From Clostridiales bacterium (lineage in GTDB: Bacteria > Bacillota > Clostridia > Oscillospirales > Oscillospiraceae), in assembly GCA_018374635.1 (NCBI GenBank), contig JAHAEW010000019.1:1-43680 (forward strand): a stretch of 43,680 nt of DNA. Direction: 5' to 3'. The notes under the pieces were generated by a model, which was not told where the DNA came from, ran no database searches, and was given only the letters and a program-made list of their open reading frames with translations. Shown here in pieces: positions 40,492-43,680 of the stretch (position 1 is its first letter; each line of letters opens with the position of its first letter). The translations under genes were made by a program, and so were the position numbers.

Positions 40492-41709
40492 ATGAAATTC
40501 AATCAGGTGGAGTTTGATACCTACTTTAAGCAGTACCCGGATGAAAAGGGCTTTTATGGGAAGTATGGCGGCTCCTATATTCCCGCCGAGCTCCAGGCGG
40601 CCATGGATGAGATCACCCAGGCCTATTTCACCATCTGCAAATCCAGCAAGTTTGTCAGCGAGCTGCGGCGCATCCGCCGGGAGTTTCAGGGCCGGCCCAC
40701 GCCGGTCTCCTACCTGGAGCGGATCTCGGGCACGCTGGGCAACGTGCAGCTGTATGTCAAGCGGGAGGACCTGAACCACACGGGCGCCCACAAGCTCAAC
40801 CACTGTATGGGCGAGGCGCTGCTGGCCAAGTATATGGGCAAGAAAAAGGTCATTGCCGAGACCGGCGCCGGCCAGCACGGGGTGGCCCTGGCCACCGCGG
40901 CGGCCTACTTCGGGCTGGAGTGCGACATCTATATGGGCGCGGTGGACATCCGGAAGCAGGCCCCCAATGTGGCGCGCATGAAGATCCTGGGCGCCAATGT
41001 GATCGAGGTCACCCACGGGCTCCAGACCCTGAAGGAGGCGGTGGACGCCGCCTTTGAGGCCTACTGCCGGGAGTACCGGAACGCCATCTACTGCATCGGT
41101 TCCGTGGTGGGGCCCCACCCCTTCCCCATGATGGTGCGGGATTTCCAGGCCGTCGTGGGCATTGAGGCCAGAGAGCAGTTCCTGGAGATGACTGGGGAGC
41201 TGCCCGATGCGGTGGTGGCCTGTGTGGGCGGCGGGTCTAACGCCATGGGCATGTTTGCCGGGTTCCTCAACGACCCGGTGGAGATCTACGGCGTGGAACC
41301 GCTGGGCCGGGGGACCGCTCTGGGCGATCACGCCGCGAGCCTGTCCTACGGCAGCGAGGGGATCATGCATGGATTCAACAGCATCATGCTCAAGGACGCC
41401 AATGGGGATCCGGCGCCGGTCTACTCCGTGGCCAGCGGGCTGGACTATCCCTCCTCCGGACCGGAGCACGCCTTCCTGCACGATCTGGGACGGGTCAAGT
41501 ACGATGTGGTCAACGATGAGGAGACCATTGACGCCTTCTTCACCCTCTCGCGGCTGGAAGGGATCATTCCCGCCATTGAAAGCGCCCATGCGGTGGCCTA
41601 TGGCATGAAACTGGCCAGGACCATGGGGAAGGGCTCGGTCCTCATCAACCTGTCGGGCCGCGGAGACAAGGACATGGACTATATCATTGAAAAATACGGG
41701 ATCCGGTAA
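40492..41709 (+). CDS. trpB: Tryptophan synthase beta chain
   Basis: The 405-residue PLP enzyme joins indole and serine. K101 in HTGAHKLN is the PLP lysine, E123 in AETGAGQHG is the catalytic acid and VGGGSNA (246-251) holds the phosphate. S389 and D392 lie in LSGRGDKD. The sequence is of the TrpB1 type, normally an alpha-subunit partner. AGGAGGAG lies seven bases before the ATG. No trpA or other trp gene is adjacent: the flanking genes are a surface nucleotidase and a recombinase. It is controlled by the tryptophan T-box just upstream. It may use free indole from the environment or pair with a TrpA encoded elsewhere. Confidence 0.95.
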   Translation: MKFNQVEFDTYFKQYPDEKGFYGKYGGSYIPAELQAAMDEITQAYFTICKSSKFVSELRRIRREFQGRPTPVSYLERISGTLGNVQLYVKREDLNHTGAHKLNHCMGEALLAKYMGKKKVIAETGAGQHGVALATAAAYFGLECDIYMGAVDIRKQAPNVARMKILGANVIEVTHGLQTLKEAVDAAFEAYCREYRNAIYCIGSVVGPHPFPMMVRDFQAVVGIEAREQFLEMTGELPDAVVACVGGGSNAMGMFAGFLNDPVEIYGVEPLGRGTALGDHAASLSYGSEGIMHGFNSIMLKDANGDPAPVYSVASGLDYPSSGPEHAFLHDLGRVKYDVVNDEETIDAFFTLSRLEGIIPAIESAHAVAYGMKLARTMGKGSVLINLSGRGDKDMDYIIEKYGIR

Positions 41710-41718
41710 AAGAATTGG

Positions 41719-41758
41719 AACGGGGGAGCGCCGATCTGCATGGGCGCTCCCCCGTTTT
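41719..41758 (+). terminator. Terminator after trpB
   Basis: A 14-bp GC-rich stem (41719-41732 and 41743-41756) ends in TTTT on the plus strand, ten bases after the trpB stop. Confidence 0.85.
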
Positions 41759-41780
41759 GCCGGAGGGAGGGGAAGAACGT

Positions 41781-43328
41781 TTACCCCTGTAAAATCCCCG
41801 CATCGTCGGAAAAGGCGTAGGCAATTTCAAGCCGCTGGTCCGGAAAGACCCGGACCTCCCGGATGGTCTCGGCCATGGTGACCCGGTCCAGCTCGGTGAG
41901 CCTGCCCTGGCGGAGGAGCGCCTCCACCCAGGGCAGGCGGAGGGGATCGCGCTCTTTCTCTCGGGTGAGCTGGGAGAGCTGACGGCACAGCGCCTGGATC
42001 TGCTTTTCGTAATCCTCCTGATAGGACAGACAGTCCTCCCGGCTGAGCAGGCCGTCCCGGTAATCCTCATAGGCGGACTTTTTCAGCCGGCGCAGACGCT
42101 GGAGGGAGAGCTCCAGGCGCTCCCCCTCCCGGGAACCGCCGGAGGCGGGGGGCAGGGCCGCAGCCGACCGCTCGGCAAGCCCTCGGAGATCCCCTGCGGA
42201 GGAAATGAGACGGTTGAGGTCCTCCAGAACGATCTGTTCCAGAGCGGCGTGAGAGATGCTGTGCCTGGCGCAGACCGTGGGACCATAGCGCTTATAGGAA
42301 CCGCAGCTGTAATAGAGCCCGCCGGGATGCCGTGTCTTGACCATGGCCCGTCCACAGGCGCCGCAGCGGAGAAAACCGGCAAAGGGGCTTTGGCTCTGTT
42401 CAAAGCTCAGCTGCCGGGTACGCTTTTGAAGAAGGCTCTGGACCCGCTCCCACTGCTCCTGGGAGACGATGGGCGCATGGGTGCCCTGGACCACGATCCA
42501 GTCCCCGCGCTGGCGCTGCCGCGCCTTCCCGTGCATGCCGGGGCGCTCGCTGCGGCCCTGCTCCATGTTGCCCAGGTACATCTGGTTTTGCAGGATACGG
42601 TGGACCGTGGCATAGGTCCAGTAGGTGGTCTGGTCCAACCTGCGCCCGTTGTGATAGCGCTCGCCGGAGAGGCGCTTATACGCGCTGGGACTGGGGATGT
42701 GCTCGGCATTGAGGACCTTGGCGATCTTGAGCTGTCCAAGTCCCTCTTCGCAGAGATCAAAGATCCGCTGGACCACACGGGCGGCGGGAGGATCGATCTC
42801 CAGCCGGTTGTGATTTGCGGGGTCTTTCCGATAGCCGTAGCTGGGGAAGGCTCCGATAAACTCCCCGCGCCGCTGCTTGGAGCGGATGGTGGAGCGGACC
42901 TTGTCCGAAATGTCCTTGGCATACTGGGTGTTGAAGAGGTTTTTGATGGGCAGGAGCATATCATAGCGCCCCTGCTCACTGTCCACCCCGTCGTTGACGG
43001 CGATGAAGCGCACCCCGCGGGCGGGGAATTCTTTTTCCAGATAGCGGCCCACTTCGATGTAGTCCCGCCCGAACCGGGAGAGGTCCTTGACCAGAATGCA
43101 GTCGATGGTCCCGGCAGCCAGATCCTCCTCCATGCGGCGGAAGGAGGGACGGTCAAAATTGGTGCCGGTGTAGCCGTCATCCTGGTAGAAGCCGATCAGG
43201 CGGAGCTCGGGGTGCTCCGCTATGTATTGCTCCAGAAGGCGGCGCTGGTGGGCGATGCTGTCGCTCTCGCTCTTGTCGCCGTCCTCCCGGGAGAGGCGCA
43301 GATACCCGGCCGTATTCCATGTGCGCAC
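41781..43328 (-). CDS. Large serine recombinase
   Basis: The 515-residue resolvase/invertase-type recombinase has catalytic Ser13 in YLRLSRED and the KDLSRFGRDY arginine motif in the N-terminal catalytic domain (1-140). A recombinase domain follows (about 155-260), then a zinc ribbon CGACGRA...YYSCGSYKRYG...C and a coiled-coil region (about 405-450). Such enzymes integrate or excise elements, or invert DNA. The GTG at 43328 was chosen because AAAGGAGGG lies six bases before it; an in-frame GTG 18 bases upstream would translate the ribosome site itself. It appears intact. No clear mobile element boundaries are visible within the window. Confidence 0.9.
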   Translation of the reverse strand: MRTWNTAGYLRLSREDGDKSESDSIAHQRRLLEQYIAEHPELRLIGFYQDDGYTGTNFDRPSFRRMEEDLAAGTIDCILVKDLSRFGRDYIEVGRYLEKEFPARGVRFIAVNDGVDSEQGRYDMLLPIKNLFNTQYAKDISDKVRSTIRSKQRRGEFIGAFPSYGYRKDPANHNRLEIDPPAARVVQRIFDLCEEGLGQLKIAKVLNAEHIPSPSAYKRLSGERYHNGRRLDQTTYWTYATVHRILQNQMYLGNMEQGRSERPGMHGKARQRQRGDWIVVQGTHAPIVSQEQWERVQSLLQKRTRQLSFEQSQSPFAGFLRCGACGRAMVKTRHPGGLYYSCGSYKRYGPTVCARHSISHAALEQIVLEDLNRLISSAGDLRGLAERSAAALPPASGGSREGERLELSLQRLRRLKKSAYEDYRDGLLSREDCLSYQEDYEKQIQALCRQLSQLTREKERDPLRLPWVEALLRQGRLTELDRVTMAETIREVRVFPDQRLEIAYAFSDDAGILQG

Positions 43329-43342
43329 GGCCGACCCTCCTT

Positions 43343-43480
43343 TCACGGATGGATATGAGTTTCTTTCATATGGGCCCGGATCAGGGCCTGGACCACAGCT
43401 TCCGGGGAACGGTTTCCCTCAAACCGGCGGGAGATACGCCAGGAATCCGGGCGATGGGGCGCGGGTGTCTGAGTGGGCAT
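43343..43480 (-). CDS. 45-aa small protein upstream of recombinase
   Basis: A short frame with ATG at 43480 follows AAAGGAGG at seven bases. It encodes MPTQTPAPHRPDSW, then RISRRFEGNRSPEAVVQALI and a short tail, ending at 43343, 14 bases before the recombinase start. The stop codon lies beside the recombinase ribosome site, so the two are probably translationally coupled. The strong ribosome site and helical, basic composition support a real gene. Its function is not known to me; a directionality or accessory factor for the recombinase is a reasonable guess. Confidence 0.65.
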   Translation of the reverse strand: MPTQTPAPHRPDSWRISRRFEGNRSPEAVVQALIRAHMKETHIHP

Positions 43481-43550
43481 CTTGCTTCCTCCTTTTCCGT
43501 AAGTCTCTTTGTAAGCCTATGCGGGAAAGGGGCGGGATAGTATGCAGAAA

Positions 43551-43582
43551 AGACGGCCCCGGGATCTCTCCCGGGGCCGTCT
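43551..43582 (-). terminator. Terminator hairpin upstream of the recombinase pair
   Basis: A 14-bp perfect stem (43551-43564 and 43569-43582) with a TCTC loop is followed on the minus strand by TTTTC. It probably ends a minus-strand gene entering from beyond the right edge of the window. Confidence 0.6.
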
Positions 43583-43595
43583 CAGCTTGTCAAAG

Positions 43596-43630
43596 AACGC
43601 CAGTTCTCAAAACACGAGGACTGGCGTTTT
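43596..43630 (+). terminator. Terminator-like hairpin near right edge
   Basis: 9-bp arms (AACGCCAGT at 43597-43605 region and ACTGGCGTT at 43620-43628), extended by an inner CTC/GAG pairing, are followed by TTTT on the plus strand. No plus-strand gene is visible just upstream, so its client is unclear. The last 50 bases are AT-rich and show no gene. Confidence 0.5.
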
Positions 43631-43680
43631 ATCATTAAACGGAGCAAAAATCATGATATAGGAAGCAAAATTAGAAGCAT

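Noticed and set aside
1..43680. CRISPR array, tRNA or rRNA genes
   Set aside because: No regularly spaced direct repeats and no tRNA or rRNA sequence features were seen on reading both strands; short RNA genes cannot be fully excluded by eye.

Overview
The window reads as a chromosomal segment of a GC-rich, Gram-positive-type anaerobic Firmicute. The best guess is an Oscillospiraceae/Flavonifractor-like gut Clostridia member, inferred from gene style rather than any marker gene. Supporting signs are lipobox substrate-binding proteins, AGGAGG-type ribosome sites, SLH-domain surface proteins, a tryptophan T-box, UbiD/UbiX enzymes, many ABC uptake systems and no outer-membrane components. No rRNA, tRNA or CRISPR was seen.

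Layout. (1) 162-6267, minus: a MacAB-like exporter operon (adaptor, ATPase, permease) ending in a large SLH-domain surface protein. (2) 6498-6946, plus: a polysaccharide deacetylase reduced to its N-terminus, followed by two hairpins. (3) 7267-18765, plus: a long co-directional catabolic island. It holds a TIGR04076 protein, a BMP-type nucleoside/heterocycle ABC importer (lipoprotein, double ATPase, two permeases), a RibD/DHFR-like reductase, an iron-sulfur flavoprotein-like protein, a TrzA/SsnA-type amidohydrolase, a UbiD decarboxylase, its UbiX flavin prenyltransferase and a multidomain regulator. (4) 19195-25731, minus: an oligopeptide ABC importer (all five parts) with an M42 aminopeptidase as last gene. 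(5) 26356-36880, minus: a second purine/heterocycle block with an RbsABC-like importer plus a cyclase-family hydrolase, a LysR regulator coupled to a CitA/CitB-type two-component system, an NCS2 nucleobase permease and an 8-oxoguanine deaminase-like enzyme. A TetR regulator (37107, plus) diverges from it across an operator palindrome. (6) 37795-39948, minus: an SLH-anchored 5'-nucleotidase. (7) 40103-41709, plus: consensus promoter, Trp T-box leader and a lone trpB. (8) 41781-43480, minus: a large serine recombinase translationally linked to a 45-aa ORF.

How they fit together (inference). Much of the window is about scavenging. The surface nucleotidase would release nucleosides. BMP, NCS2 and Rbs-like transporters would import nucleosides or nucleobase-like rings. 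Two different ring deaminases, a cyclase-family hydrolase and a UbiD decarboxylase would break them down. The Opp/Dpp-M42 block adds peptide uptake. The most likely undescribed system is the 7.3-18.8 kb island. It pairs a nucleoside-type importer with a prFMN-dependent decarboxylase, a ring deaminase, a DHFR-fold reductase and an Fe-S flavoprotein, and so looks like a complete import-to-degradation route for an amino- and carboxyl-bearing heterocycle such as a pterin, lumazine or purine derivative. The substrate is not determined by the sequence.
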